From Impatiens glandulifera (Eukaryota; Streptophyta; Magnoliopsida; Ericales; Balsaminaceae), in the NCBI RefSeq assembly GCF_907164915.1, contig NC_061862.1:123407533-123471532 (forward strand): a stretch of DNA of 64,000 nucleotides. The letters run 5' to 3'. The position numbers and the translations under genes were made by a program. Shown piece by piece: positions 46,157 to 56,245 of this stretch (positions are counted from its first letter, which is position 1; every line of letters starts with the position of its first letter). Below the pieces are notes generated by a model. It had not been told where the DNA came from. It did no database searches and saw only the letters and a program-made list of their open reading frames with translations.

Positions 46157-48143
46157 TGTTGGGTCAAATTATTTTGACTAAGGGTCAAAGTATTTTGACT
46201 AATGGAATTTTGATGATGTGTTGGTATAAAACTTAAATTAAGCCGTCTAATTGTTTTTGGTGCAGGTGTATCGAAAACATGTTATATTAGACTAAGTCTG
46301 AATGAGGTTCATTAGACTGATTGGCTATTAGACGTACGTAGTTAGACGTGCAGTTTAACGGATACGAAGTTAGACGTGCAGTCTAACAGACATGTAGTTA
46401 GACGTGCAGTCTAACAGACACGTAGTTAGACGTGCAGTCTAACAGATACGTAGTTAGACGTGCAGTCTAACAGATACGTAGTTAGACGTGCAGTCTAACA
46501 GATACGTAGTTAGACGTGTAGTCTAACAAATACGTAGTTAGACGTGTAGTCTAACAGATACGTAGTTAGACGTGTAGTTAAACAGATACGTAGTTAGATG
46601 TGCAGTCTAACAGATACGTAGTTAGACGTGCAGTCTAACAGATATGTAGTTAGACGTGTAGTCTAATGGATACGTAGTTGGACGTGCAGTCTAAAAGAAA
46701 TGTAGTTAGACGTGCAGTCTAACAGAGACGTAGTTAGACGTGCAGTCTAATAGAGACGTAGTTAAACGTGAACTCTAATGGATACGTAGTTGGACGTGCA
46801 GTCTAACAGATACGTAGTTAGACGTGCAATCTAACAGACGTAGTTAGACGTGTAGTCTAATGGATACGTAGTTAGACGTGTCGTATAACGGATGAGAGTT
46901 AGACGTGCAGTCTAACTCCTTCATATTAGTCTGAAGGGAAACGTAGTTAGACTTTCCATCTAACGGATGAGAGTTAGACGTACAGTCTAACTCCTTCAGA
47001 TTAGTCTAAAGGGAAACGTAGTTAGACGTGCCATCTAACAGATGAGAGTTAGACATGTAGTCTAACTCCTTCAGATTAGTCTGAAGGGAAACGTAGTTAG
47101 ACGTGTCATCTAACAGATGAGAGTTAGATGTGCAGTCTAACTCCTTCAAATTAGTCTGAAGGGAACTGTAATTAGACGTGTCATCTAATCCCAGTAGACC
47201 AGGTGGTCTAATCGATCCTGCTATTAGACACGGGCGTCTAATTTCATTAGACTTGTAAGTCTAAGTGAAAAACGTTTAATGCCATGCTTAGCAGTTGCTT
47301 GAAACTAGCATCCGTCTACCCACGATCATCTAGCTGTACGCTACTCCTGCTCCACTTTTCTGTGCAGATCAGTACGACAGCGAGTTGCAACAAATCATCT
47401 AATGCCACGTAAGCAAAGATTCTTCCCACTACGTGTTTCTTGCAAGAATATCTTAGAAGAATATTTGGCGCACTACCAGATTGGTATGGCCACGATCCTG
47501 GTGCTCAGAGTCTACTGTACATGTATAGTATAGAGGCTTTCCAATGGAAGTTCGCCACGTGTCATTATAGAAGATTCGATCGTTTGTACATTCTCTCTAT
47601 TTAAAGATCTTAAAGGACAATGGAAGAACTAATGGACACAATTGTTGAACACTGAAAAATACTCATACGAGAGATCTGCTAAATTTACAATCTTAAGAAC
47701 TACTTTCTTGCTTTACTGTGAGTTTATCAAGAAAGAGATAGAATCAAAGTATTGTCTAGCTAAGTGATATTCTTCAATATACTGTAAGTTGAACAGAGTC
47801 TGTTCTATTCAATAGTGAGCTAGCCTTGCAACTGTATTTGATTTTAAGAAACGTATAGTGAATCCTTCTAGGGGTTGGAATAAGGGGCGACGTAAGAGAG
47901 TTTTACTATGAACATCCATAAACAACTCTTTGTGTCATTTACATTCTATAATCATCTCATTCTTTGGTTCTTAGCTTCAAACCTGAGCAAACGTTTCCGC
48001 ACTTGAATAGTTCAACAGTTTGTAAAGGTTTGTGTAGAATAGAAAGCGATATTAATCCCTAATAGGATTTATATCAACTCGTTTATCCGAAGCCGTCATC
48101 AATAGCTAGACCCCCGTCTTTATTGATTACGTCGATCCTATCA
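46157..48143 (+). repeat. element B 3' LTR
   Basis: 1987 bp, TGTTGGGTCAAA...GATCCTATCA. The hairpin array (46320-47170) has slightly more units than in the 5' LTR (about 19 short units and four composite ones), which explains the extra length. The shared module has decayed here to GGGGCGACGTAAGAG (near 47884). Confidence 0.95.
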
Positions 48144-48740
48144 AATAGAAAATCATGCACTTTGCTTTCCTATTGAATAGATCAACTGGAAGATATTTGA
48201 AAACAGGGTAGACGCCTAGTTGATCTGCATGCCTTTGGTTATGGCCACCATGTAGTCAAATTTATCTTGGGTGTACTGATCGAATGATCCTGTCCTAGCG
48301 TGAAGCACCTTAACCACAATATCGTTTAGAAGGCAAAATTGGAGCTTCATGACTTTGTTCTTCCCATTTATGTTAATCTAACTATCAGAGATTGAGAAAA
48401 CTATCTGCATATCTGAAATAATCTGGGCAGGAATCGCAATGTCAAAAGTATGACCCTCAGATGGTAGTTCAAAGAACTCGGCGAACATAGATTTAGAGAA
48501 GGAGATAGATGTGTCGTTCACCGTCGCCTTTATAAAGTCATCAACCACCTTCTCTGTCTTGAAGAACTCACGAACTTCTCCTTCATATAAGATATAGGGG
48601 TCGTTATGATATTTTTTTAGACAAGGAGACTCAAGAGATTTGAACATATCCATGATGTCTTGTTGCTCAAGAAAATAGATTGAATCAAAGTCTACCTGCA
48701 GGGTATTGTGAGAAAGAGAAATCATCTTCTTATCAGACAT
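48144..48740 (-). pseudogene. element A 3' accessory ORF, N-terminal part
   Basis: Minus-strand frame 48740-48378: MSDKKMISLSHNTLQVDFDS, IMDMFKSLESPCLKKY, YILYEGEVREFFKTEKVVDD and FFELPSEGHTFDIAI. After a stop, KLQFCLLNDIVVKVLHA and MVAITKGMQIN continue to 48144, where element B cut the gene; the reading resumes at 36791. This copy has the best-preserved N-terminus and supports the start of the family at MSDKKMISLS. Confidence 0.75.
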
Positions 48741-49169
48741 CTTTAAGTGTGAGAAACAGATTAAACAACAAGCGAAATATGAGTTTCTTTTAAAGAGAAG
48801 GCAGAGAAGTACTAGGGTTTTAAAAATGCAAAGCGTACGAATTCTTTAGGCATGCAAGATATCCTTAAATAGAATTTAAATAGTCACGTGTTCAACCGAC
48901 ACTTTTTGAAAAAGGACCGTCAATTAATTTTAGACGCCTTTTCCTAAGAGAAGTCATTATTAACTGAATTTACCAAGTTCCTATTAATTATAAAACTTGA
49001 AATAACAAATTTAAGGGTATATCAATCATATTTTAAACTTTGAGAGACATGTATCTTCAAGTTATTCGAATTTAGAATATGACTATTTTACTGTTTGAGC
49101 GGGAAAATTAAATTAAAGCGCATATTGAATTGATAGTTGTCTTAAATTGGTCCGAAGATGAGAAGTCTA

Positions 49170-49620
49170 AGAGCACCTGTAGTTAGACGTCTAACATGCT
49201 ATCTGCATCCTTTGCGTCTAAGTTGGGTAGATGTCTGTTCAGACGGCATCTAACTACGTGTGTCTAAAGGCACATTAGACGTCTGTTCAGATGGCGTCTA
49301 AATACGCGTGTCTAAAGGTACTTTAGACGTTTGTTCAGACGGCATCTAACTACGCGTGTCTAAAGGGACTTTAGACGTCTGTTCAGATGGAGTCTAACTT
49401 CGCATGTCTAATGGCACTTTAGACGTCTATTCAGACGGCGTTTAACTACGCTTGTCTAAAGGAACTTTAGACGTCTGTTCAGACAACGTCTAACTAGACT
49501 TAATCTTCAAGTTTCTTAAGCAAGTTTTCGTCTAAGTATGTATCTCCTTTAGACGACTAATCTAATCAGATCAATTTAGACCTCTGTCTTACTAAGTCTG
49601 TCCAATTATTTCAAACGTCA
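49170..49620. repeat. TTAGAC-type array in element A spacer, about 60-bp unit
   Basis: About six units containing TTTAGACGTCTGTTCAGACGG, CGTCTAACTACGCGTGTC and TAAAGG. Palindromes AGACGTCT, GTTCAGAC.GC.TCTAAC and GTCTAA/TTAGAC recur. It lies between the RNase H tail and the 3' ORF, the same place as the similar stretch in B. Confidence 0.85.
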
Positions 49621-49639
49621 ATAATCTTCCCTTCAATTT

Positions 49640-49750
49640 GTGAATGTTTTAAAAACTAAATAATTTTGAGGTCTACAAGACCAAAAAATTTTTAAGGGAA
49701 GAAGACTTAGTCTGGGGAGTGGCTATGTAAACACATCTTCCACTTGCAGA
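49640..49750 (-). pseudogene. RNase H tail of element A after a large pol deletion
   Basis: Minus strand reads QVEDVFT, a stop, PLPRLSLLP and FFGLVDL, matching the last residues of RNase H in B (TEDIFTKPLPEDKFPH..RNILGLVDL). It follows the gag-side linker within about 40 bases, so protease, integrase, RT and most of RNase H have been deleted. Confidence 0.75.
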
Positions 49751-49772
49751 GCATATTCTTAAAAGAATATGC
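49751..49772. repeat. 22-bp palindrome at the pol-deletion junction of element A
   Basis: GCATATTCTT and AAGAATATGC are perfect 10-base arms around AA. It lies between the linker sequence and the RNase H tail, at the deletion point. Confidence 0.8.
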
Positions 49773-49789
49773 TTTTGAGTTCCTCCATG

Positions 49790-50734
49790 CAGCTGACCTG
49801 TTGTACCTACACAAATAAATATTTACAATCTTTTTATACCCACATTTATTTGGGTCCTCGATCAATCAGTCCCTTAGGAATCCATATTTGAGTTATTTTG
49901 ATCGATTTCCCATGTTGTGTTCTGATTAATGCGTAAGATTAATGCGTAGAGGACATCTTCCTACTAGTAGTTGAATTATTAACCTTAGAGGATGGTTTTT
50001 TTCTAAAATTTCCTAACTTCTTGTCATGTTTTGATTTACCAGATTTGTTGGTTGCTTCCTTCCTAGGTTTTCAGCCAGCTTATAGTTGGTGGGACATTAA
50101 TGATCTCATCCTTTAAGGTTAAGTCCTTATAGCTTGGATCAGTTCCATTGTCAGTTAAACTCTTTCTGACAAAGTTTATTGGCTTAAACTTGTTTGTTGC
50201 TGAGTTTAACTTCTTACAGGACTTGTCTGAGTAGGCAGTATCAAATCCTAAACCGGATTTGCATCCGGAAGGCCTCAACATACTTATTTATTGTCTAATT
50301 GCATCTCCAGACCTTGTCTAGGAACTGTCCACATAACTCAAACGTTGGTTTTCAGAAAATAGTGTTTGAACCGTTTCCTTGATCTTCTTATTCTTAGATG
50401 ATAGCTCGACTGTATTGTTTTCAAAAACTTTTAGTTCAGAAGTTTGAGATGAAGAAAGTTTATCAGTTTCATATTTCAAACTCATTTCATTACAAGACTC
50501 TTACAACTTCTTATACTCACTGGCCATGTCATTGAGTGCATCAATTAATTCAGCTCTTGTAAATTCATTAGAGGAGAAGTCAAATACCTCAGAATCAATT
50601 TCTTCATTTGTCATGAAGTAAGTGACCACTTCATCATCACTATCGCTGAATGATGAGTCATCTGAGTCGCTTTGGGCCCATTTAGCTTTGTTATCAACCG
50701 CCATGAGGGCCTTCAGCTCTTTGTTGTCCTTCAT
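49790..50734 (-). pseudogene. element A gag-pol linker region
   Basis: 50734-50501 is the acidic linker (SDSDDSSFSDSDDEVVTYFM, FTRAELIDALNDMASEYKK). 50281-50063 is the basic part (SGLGFDTAYSDKSCKKLN, FVRKSLTDNGTDPS). 49900-49800 has the ITQIWIPKGLIDRGP block that precedes the protease in B. The protease itself is absent. Confidence 0.8.
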
Positions 50735-50773
50735 CTTTCAATCACATTTTGCCTTCCTGCACTCCGATTTGTA

Positions 50774-51630
50774 TTAACCTAGTTTATCACAGTTAAAACA
50801 CTTCACGTTAGCCTTGGAGTTATTCTTATCATCATTGTTATTATTTGAAGAGTTTGAGTTAGAATTGCTCTTCTTCATGAATTTTCCGAATTTCTTCACG
50901 AAGAGAGCTATGGTGTAGCCGCTAATCTTCTCGGCAGAAGTCTTCACATCAGTGGCAGTAGGTGGCTCCTCAGTAGTCAACAACGCCTTAGTTGCAACTA
51001 CAGATGTGGAAAGCTCCTCTTCATTCCTAGAGTTTATCTCAAACTCATAGGCCTTCAGATTGACCAGCAAGTCAAAGAGCTCCATCTTGTTGAGATCTTT
51101 TGACTCTCTCATCGCCATTGTTTTGATATACCACTCCCTGGACAAAGCACGCATGACTTTGATTGCAACCTCTCTATAGCCGTAAGTCTTTCCCAGAATA
51201 GAGAGAGTAGTGATAATCTTGTTGAATCTTCCATCAAATCCAGACATCGTCACTCTAGGATGCATCTTAAAGTTGTCAAACTGTTGTGTGGCAACCATAA
51301 GCTTGTTCTCTTTGGTCTGCTCGTTGCCTTCACAGAGTTGAGTCAGCCTCTCCAAGATTTCTTTGGCAGTATCACATGATATGATGTAGTTAAACATGTT
51401 TTCATCAGGGGTTCTGTACAAGATGTCTTTGGCCAGGTTATCAGGTTGTTCTTCCTCTTATCTTCACTAGTCCATTCAGATCTGTCTTTCTCAATCTTGA
51501 TGGGACCATCAGTGATAACTCTCCACATGTCATCATCTGAGACAGCAAGATGAGCATGGACCCTCTTCTTCCACACCACATAATTTTATTTTGAGAACAT
51601 AGGAACCTTGATGCTGGAAGTCTTAGACAT
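50774..51630 (-). pseudogene. element A gag
   Basis: Starts MSKTSSIKVPMFSK at 51630, then a stop, VHAHLAVSDDDMWRVITDGP, a frameshift near 51440 and the frame 51421-50774 (KLMVATQQFDNFKM, MAMRESKDLNKMELFDLLVN, FVKKFGKFMKK, Asn-rich tract, CFNCDKLG). The zinc knuckle is cut by a stop exactly where the His should be; YKSEC follows. UBN2-type Gag like that of D. Otherwise the best-preserved Gag of the SIRE-like group here. Confidence 0.88.
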
Positions 51631-51667
51631 GAATCAGATTATTTTGTTGCTTGAGAATAGTAAACAA

Positions 51668-51680
51668 GGCTCTGATACCA
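51668..51680 (-). promoter_or_regulatory. element A primer-binding site
   Basis: TGGTATCAGAGCC on the minus strand, two bases from the LTR, a perfect initiator tRNA-Met type site. Confidence 0.92.
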
Positions 51681-51682
51681 CT

Positions 51683-53438
51683 TGTTGTGATCGGTGCTAC
51701 CAATAGAGACTAAGGTCTGACTATTGTTAGCACCTTATGATAAATTCTTCGATAGTAATCCTGTGAAGGTTTTATTTTATCTATTTCTATTCTTCACAAA
51801 TCCTCCAAACTCTTGAAACAGATTCAAGTGCGGAAGTTTTCGTCAGATTTGAAGTTTGAGACAACTGAATGTAAATGGAAGAAAGTAAGAAGTCCATGAG
51901 TTTTATGAATGTTCGGAGATAAAACTCCTACGTCACCCCTTCTTCCATAATCGGAAGGATATCCACTAAATACTTTGAAACAAATACAACTCACTAATCT
52001 AGCTAACTCTCTATTAAACAAAATAATCTTTGTTCAACTTACAGCACTTTAATTTCTCACAAAAAAGATAGTATGTGATTACAATGTATTTACAGCTAGA
52101 CAGTAAGAGATTAGAGTTTTTGTTTGAGCAGAGTATTTTTCGGAGTACACCAACGGTCGAATATTCTTTGAGGACACGTGGTATGTGTCCGTTGGATGGC
52201 CACCTATAGTACGAGAGTACATTAGGCTCTAAATAATTTGATCATGGCCGTACTGAATGAGTAGTGCGCTGAATATCCTCAAATCTTGTCTTGTGCTAGA
52301 AATATGGTTGAGGGATATTCGCCTACGTGGCATTCATTCATTAATGGAATTAGTTGGCTTGTTAGACTACTGAAAGAAGTGGAGCAGAAGGTAATAGAGC
52401 AGGCAGCTAATTGATCGTGGGTAGACGGATGCTTCCTTTAGACAACTGCTAAAGTAAATCATCAGACGTTCTTTTTCAGACCATGTCTGAAAGAGTTAGA
52501 CCTCGTCTAACTACGTATCCTTTCAAACCTCATCTGAAGGAGTTAGACCTTGTCTAACTAGGTATCCCTTCAGACCTCTTCTAAAGGAGTTAAACCTCGT
52601 CTAACTACGTATCTCTTCAGACCTCATCTAAAAGAGTTAGACCTCCTCTAACTACGTATCCCGTTAGACCTCGTCTGAAGGAGTTAGACTTCGTCTAACT
52701 ATGTTTCTCTTCAGACTTCGTCTGAAGGAGTTAAACTTCGTCTAACTATGCATCCCTTCAGACCCCGTCTGAAAGAGTTAGACCTCGTCTAACTACGTTT
52801 CTCTTCAGACCCCGTCTAAAGGAGTTAGACTTCGTCTAACTACGCATCCCTTTAGGAGTTAGACTTCGTCTAACTACATTTCTCTTCATATCACGTCTGA
52901 AGGAGTTAGACCTCGTCTAACTACGCATCCCTTCAGACTCTGTCTGAAGAAGTTAGACCTCGTCTAACTATGTTTCCCTTCAAACCACGTCTGAAGGAGT
53001 TAGACCTAGTCTAACTATGTTTCCCTTCAGACTCCGTTTGAAGGAATTAAACTTCATCTAACTACGTTTCCCTTTAGACCACGTCTGAAGGAGTTAGACC
53101 TCGTCTAACTACATTTCCCTTTAGATTCCGTCTAAAGGAGTTAGACCTCATCTAACTACGTTTCCCGTTAGACCTCGTCTAACTACGTTTCCCTTCATAC
53201 CACGTCTGAAGGAGTTAGACCTCGTATAACTACGTTAGACGTCTAAGTCAGCTAGCTTTAGACCGCGCCTAGGGATGCGTTGTCTTTTAGATTTGTTCCT
53301 TCACAAAACAAATAGACCACTCAACTTGAACTTAATAACATCATCAAGATCATGTTCAAAAATATAAAGGGCTTTTATATTCTTTTTAAAGTTAATTAAA
53401 CTATGTCTTTTTTTTTCTTTTTTTAATTTTTCCCAACA
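51683..53438 (-). repeat. element A 5' LTR
   Basis: 1756 bp, TGTTGTGATCGG...TTTTTCCCAACA in plus orientation. It has the shared module (CTCCTACGTCACCCC at 51925-51939) and a hairpin array (52480-53235) with fewer units than the 3' LTR. A stretch of roughly 57 bases including the TATA-like box, present near 32345-32408 in the other LTR, is missing near 52140. Confidence 0.92.
52480..53235. repeat. hairpin array in element A 5' LTR
   Basis: About 15-16 units of the same 47-bp type as at 32690-33590, with one or two shortened units (near 52845 and 53165). Confidence 0.92.
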
Positions 53439-54869
53439 ATATAAATATATATGATGATAAAAGATAAAATTATAAATTAATTAGGAGAGGGAAACATAAT
53501 AATTGTAAAGAGAGAAATCAAATGAATTCTAGATAAAGTTGTTATACACCTCTAAAATATTTGATTAAACATTATTAGATATATATAAATTACAAACTAA
53601 TTTTTTTCTTCAATTATTAATTAATAAAATATTTAATGAGACATATAAATGTATGACCTAAAATTGGTCTCGTACAAAATTTGAATTTTCAACTGGTTGG
53701 ATTAATTTAAGTCGCCGCCTAATTTACTCATCAAGAAACTAAGAAAGAATGTTTGTTTAAGCTTTTCAGCCATTGACTATTTGTTTTTTTTTTGTTTTTT
53801 TTTTTTGAGATTCTTCTTCAGTTCGGTGCTTATTTATGTGCAGGAAAAGGGCCTCGCCATGGCCTGCATACCCGTCCAAATGGACGATTTCTACTACGAA
53901 GTTGTTGATTTCAGACATAACTACTTTTACAACAATTATTTAAACAAACTTGTCTCAAATATGCTTCGAAATAAATATATTCCTAGCCTAGTTCTAAGGG
54001 TCATGTCAAATTTCATTTCTAATATTCTTCTACATTCTCTATAACATGACTAGAAAATAGCCTAAAATTCGCATAGAAGCATACCTAACCAAATGTAACA
54101 AAAACCTAAAATTATTCATATATTCATTGTTAGTGCATTTTATAGTCAAATTATGCATGCCGTATAAAAATTTAGTCAGTTTGGTTCATTATCTAATTCA
54201 TAATCAAATATCTACAAAACTGTGACAACAAGAATTAACAAATTTCCGATTTAAAAATCTTAGATTGACAAAATAGTGCTAAAACAAAGCTATAAAAATA
54301 TTGATCATCTAGATTATGTGAATTTTTTCGATCAATTGATATTCAAATAAGTTGTCAGATGGCTCCCCCAAGAAGTTCTATAAATAACCATAATTATGTT
54401 TTATCAAGATATATTTTCTTGTGGCCTTCGATATACACCTTTAGGTTTGAATTTGTAAAATGTCCATTGACACAAATTTGTAGATAAGAGGGTTATCTAA
54501 CACATACAAATTCAGAATCATTGGAGATTTGGTTAGATTGCAATAATCTATCGAAGTTTACCGGATTTTATAAATATTCATTTTTAAATAATTATCAAAA
54601 TTTTATTTAATTTATATTGAGGCTTAAAATAATGACAATAGATGACACATACAAATGTCTTGAAATTATTTACACCATTTGAGCATACCAGTTGAAATCT
54701 AGTTATGAATTATTTGGGAAACACATAAGTATGTGTTACAAGAATTGGGGACTATAGATGACTTAGACCATTTAAATATACATTCATAAATAGCCTATTA
54801 CTAATCTTAAAAACTCTCAATTGGCTTTGGCTCATCTTTCTCTTTTTTTCCTAAAAAAACCTCTCCTTT
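53439..54869. other. AT-rich noncoding stretch
   Basis: Apart from the ORF at 53781-54044 nothing coding was seen. It may include the start of the gypsy LTR, whose left end I could not place. Confidence 0.45.
53781..54044 (+). CDS. weak ORF, possible truncated exon, unknown
   Basis: 87 codons. The first 22 are mostly Phe from a T run and not credible. The middle part, VQEKGLAMACIPVQMDDFYY plus EVVDF, is encoded by 53839-53913 with markedly less AT-rich codons. It is preceded by a pyrimidine tract and TATGTGCAG, a plausible splice acceptor (53835-53843). After that the frame runs into AT-rich sequence. Either a lost exon of a host gene or chance. No family recognised. Confidence 0.25.
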   Translation: MFFFCFFFLRFFFSSVLIYVQEKGLAMACIPVQMDDFYYEVVDFRHNYFYNNYLNKLVSNMLRNKYIPSLVLRVMSNFISNILLHSL

Positions 54870-54880
54870 TTTCTCTTCTT

Positions 54881-54889
54881 TATATATAG
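54881..54889 (+). promoter_or_regulatory. TATA box of the gypsy LTR (putative)
   Basis: TATATATAG after a long CT-rich run (CTCTCCTTTTTTCTCTTCTT). Confidence 0.4.
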
Positions 54890-55239
54890 TGAGCTTGAAA
54901 TTTAAAGATCTTTTTTCCTCTAATGTGGGAAAAAGGTATATTCCATATATTCTTTATAAAATTCTTGCTTTCCCTCCACTTTTTTCCCTTCTAAAATTCT
55001 TTCCCCCCATTTATTCTCTTCAAGAGTTCTATCTTTGCCCCTCATTTTTTCTTCTCGAATTCTAATTTCAAAAATCTCCAAATTTCCCCCAAAATTTCCT
55101 ATTTGTACATGTTTTGAATGAATTAATTATTACCTAGATCGATTGATACATTGGGATGATGTTCTAAATATTCATATGAGCTTTGTGAAGGAACCTAGTC
55201 CCTTGGATCAAGAATCTAAGACTCCATCAAAAATACAAA

Positions 55240-55720
55240 ACCTGCAATTTTGATGGTCTTGAGGACCGAGTGGTCTAACTAAGACCGAGAGATCCTACCA
55301 AGAAATCTAACCTAAGACTGACAGGTCTAATCGAGGCTTTTCAGCAAGGATTGAGAGGTCCGACTGAAGTTCTTCAACTAGGATCGAGAGGTCCAACCGA
55401 GAATTTTTACATCCATCCGAGAAGTCAAACATATGACTGAGGAGTCTCGCACCTCACTAAGAACTCCCGAACCCAAGACCCATGACTTCCACCCAAGACT
55501 GAGAAGTCCGAGAAATAAAACTTAAGACTGAGGAGTCTTGCACCCGACCGAGAACTCCAGAACCTAGGACCAATGAATTCCACCAAGGACTGAGGAGTCC
55601 GACCGAGAATTCTAGTCAAGGACCAAGAGCCTTAGCACCCCGACTGAGGATCCCGGACCTTAATTGAGGGGTCTCCGACCAAGACCGAGGGCTTTTTAAA
55701 CCTGACCGATAAAATGAACA
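55240..55720. repeat. array of short palindromic GAC-GAG-GTC motifs
   Basis: About 14 occurrences of (A/G)GACYGAGRGGTCY and variants (GACCGAGTGGTC, GATTGAGAGGTC, GACTGAGGAGTC) spaced about 20-45 bases, joined by CCAACCGAGAA and CTAAGACT-like linkers. GAC(C/T) and (G/A)GTC can pair around GAG. Confidence 0.8.
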
Positions 55721-56234
55721 CAGGACCTAGGGCATCAGTTCTAAGGCCTGTGTGGTTCCAGTTTTCAAATTCCAAAATTATTTTTGTAATTTTGATACAT
55801 CAAACTATTTTCCAAAAATCCCAAAAAATTAGAAAATTATTTCAAAATATTTTTGGGATATTTCCACAAAAATATTTTGATAAAGGTTTGTTTATGATTT
55901 ATTTTTAAACCTAATTTATTTTAAACTAATGTTCTTTAGGGATTTTCCTCCATAGTCATCATCAGCAACATGTACTAGCATTTAAATAATTGTTGTTACA
56001 ATTATTTAAACACAAATCTACGTATGTCTAGGACCGGAAGAATAATCAGTTAAAATAATATGTTAAATAATCGATTTATAAAGTCAAATTTATAGGTAGA
56101 GACCGTTTTAAACGGGTACGAAGGATGAAGAGCGAAAGCCCTTACCTGAGTATAACCAAACTCGAACTAAAATGAAACCATGGATAAAAATACATTTGTA
56201 CCTTTAAGCCGTTTGTTAATTTTCAAAAATTAAT

Positions 56235-56245
56235 TGGCGACTCTG
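56235..56245 (+). promoter_or_regulatory. gypsy primer-binding site (tRNA-Arg type)
   Basis: TGGCGACTCTG resembles the tRNA-Arg-derived TGGCGACTC... site typical of Tat/Ogre gypsy elements. It places a plus-strand element start here. Confidence 0.65.

Larger units (their letters stand above)
36792..48143 (+). mobile_element. element B: SIRE-like copia retrotransposon nested in A
   Basis: 11,352 bp flanked by AATAG on both sides (36787-36791 and 48144-48148). Order: 5' LTR, primer site, truncated gag, protease, (solo LTR C), integrase, RT, RNase H, spacer, 3' accessory ORF, polypurine tract, 3' LTR. All enzymatic regions are recognisable but damaged. Removing B makes the 3' ORF of element A continuous. 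The LTRs differ at many sites and in repeat number, so the insertion is old. Confidence 0.96.
31906..53438 (-). mobile_element. element A: SIRE-like copia retrotransposon lacking most of pol, host of element B
   Basis: LTRs at 31906-33788 and 51683-53438 are flanked by ATATA on both sides (31901-31905 and 53439-53443). On the minus strand the order is 5' LTR (right), primer site, gag, linker, a junction that jumps to the last codons of RNase H, a spacer array, and a long 3' ORF running up to the 3' LTR (left). Element B (36792-48143) sits inside the 3' ORF. Without B the element is about 10.2 kb. Protease, integrase and RT are missing, so it would depend on another element's enzymes. Confidence 0.93.
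54870..56230 (+). repeat. Ty3/gypsy (Tat/Ogre-like) LTR, left end not defined
   Basis: Ends just before a tRNA-Arg-type primer site at 56235. It includes a TATA box (TATATATAG at 54881-54889), pyrimidine-rich leader sequence and an array of GACYGAGRGGTC motifs (55190-55720). No second copy lies within the window, so its left end cannot be fixed. Confidence 0.5.
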
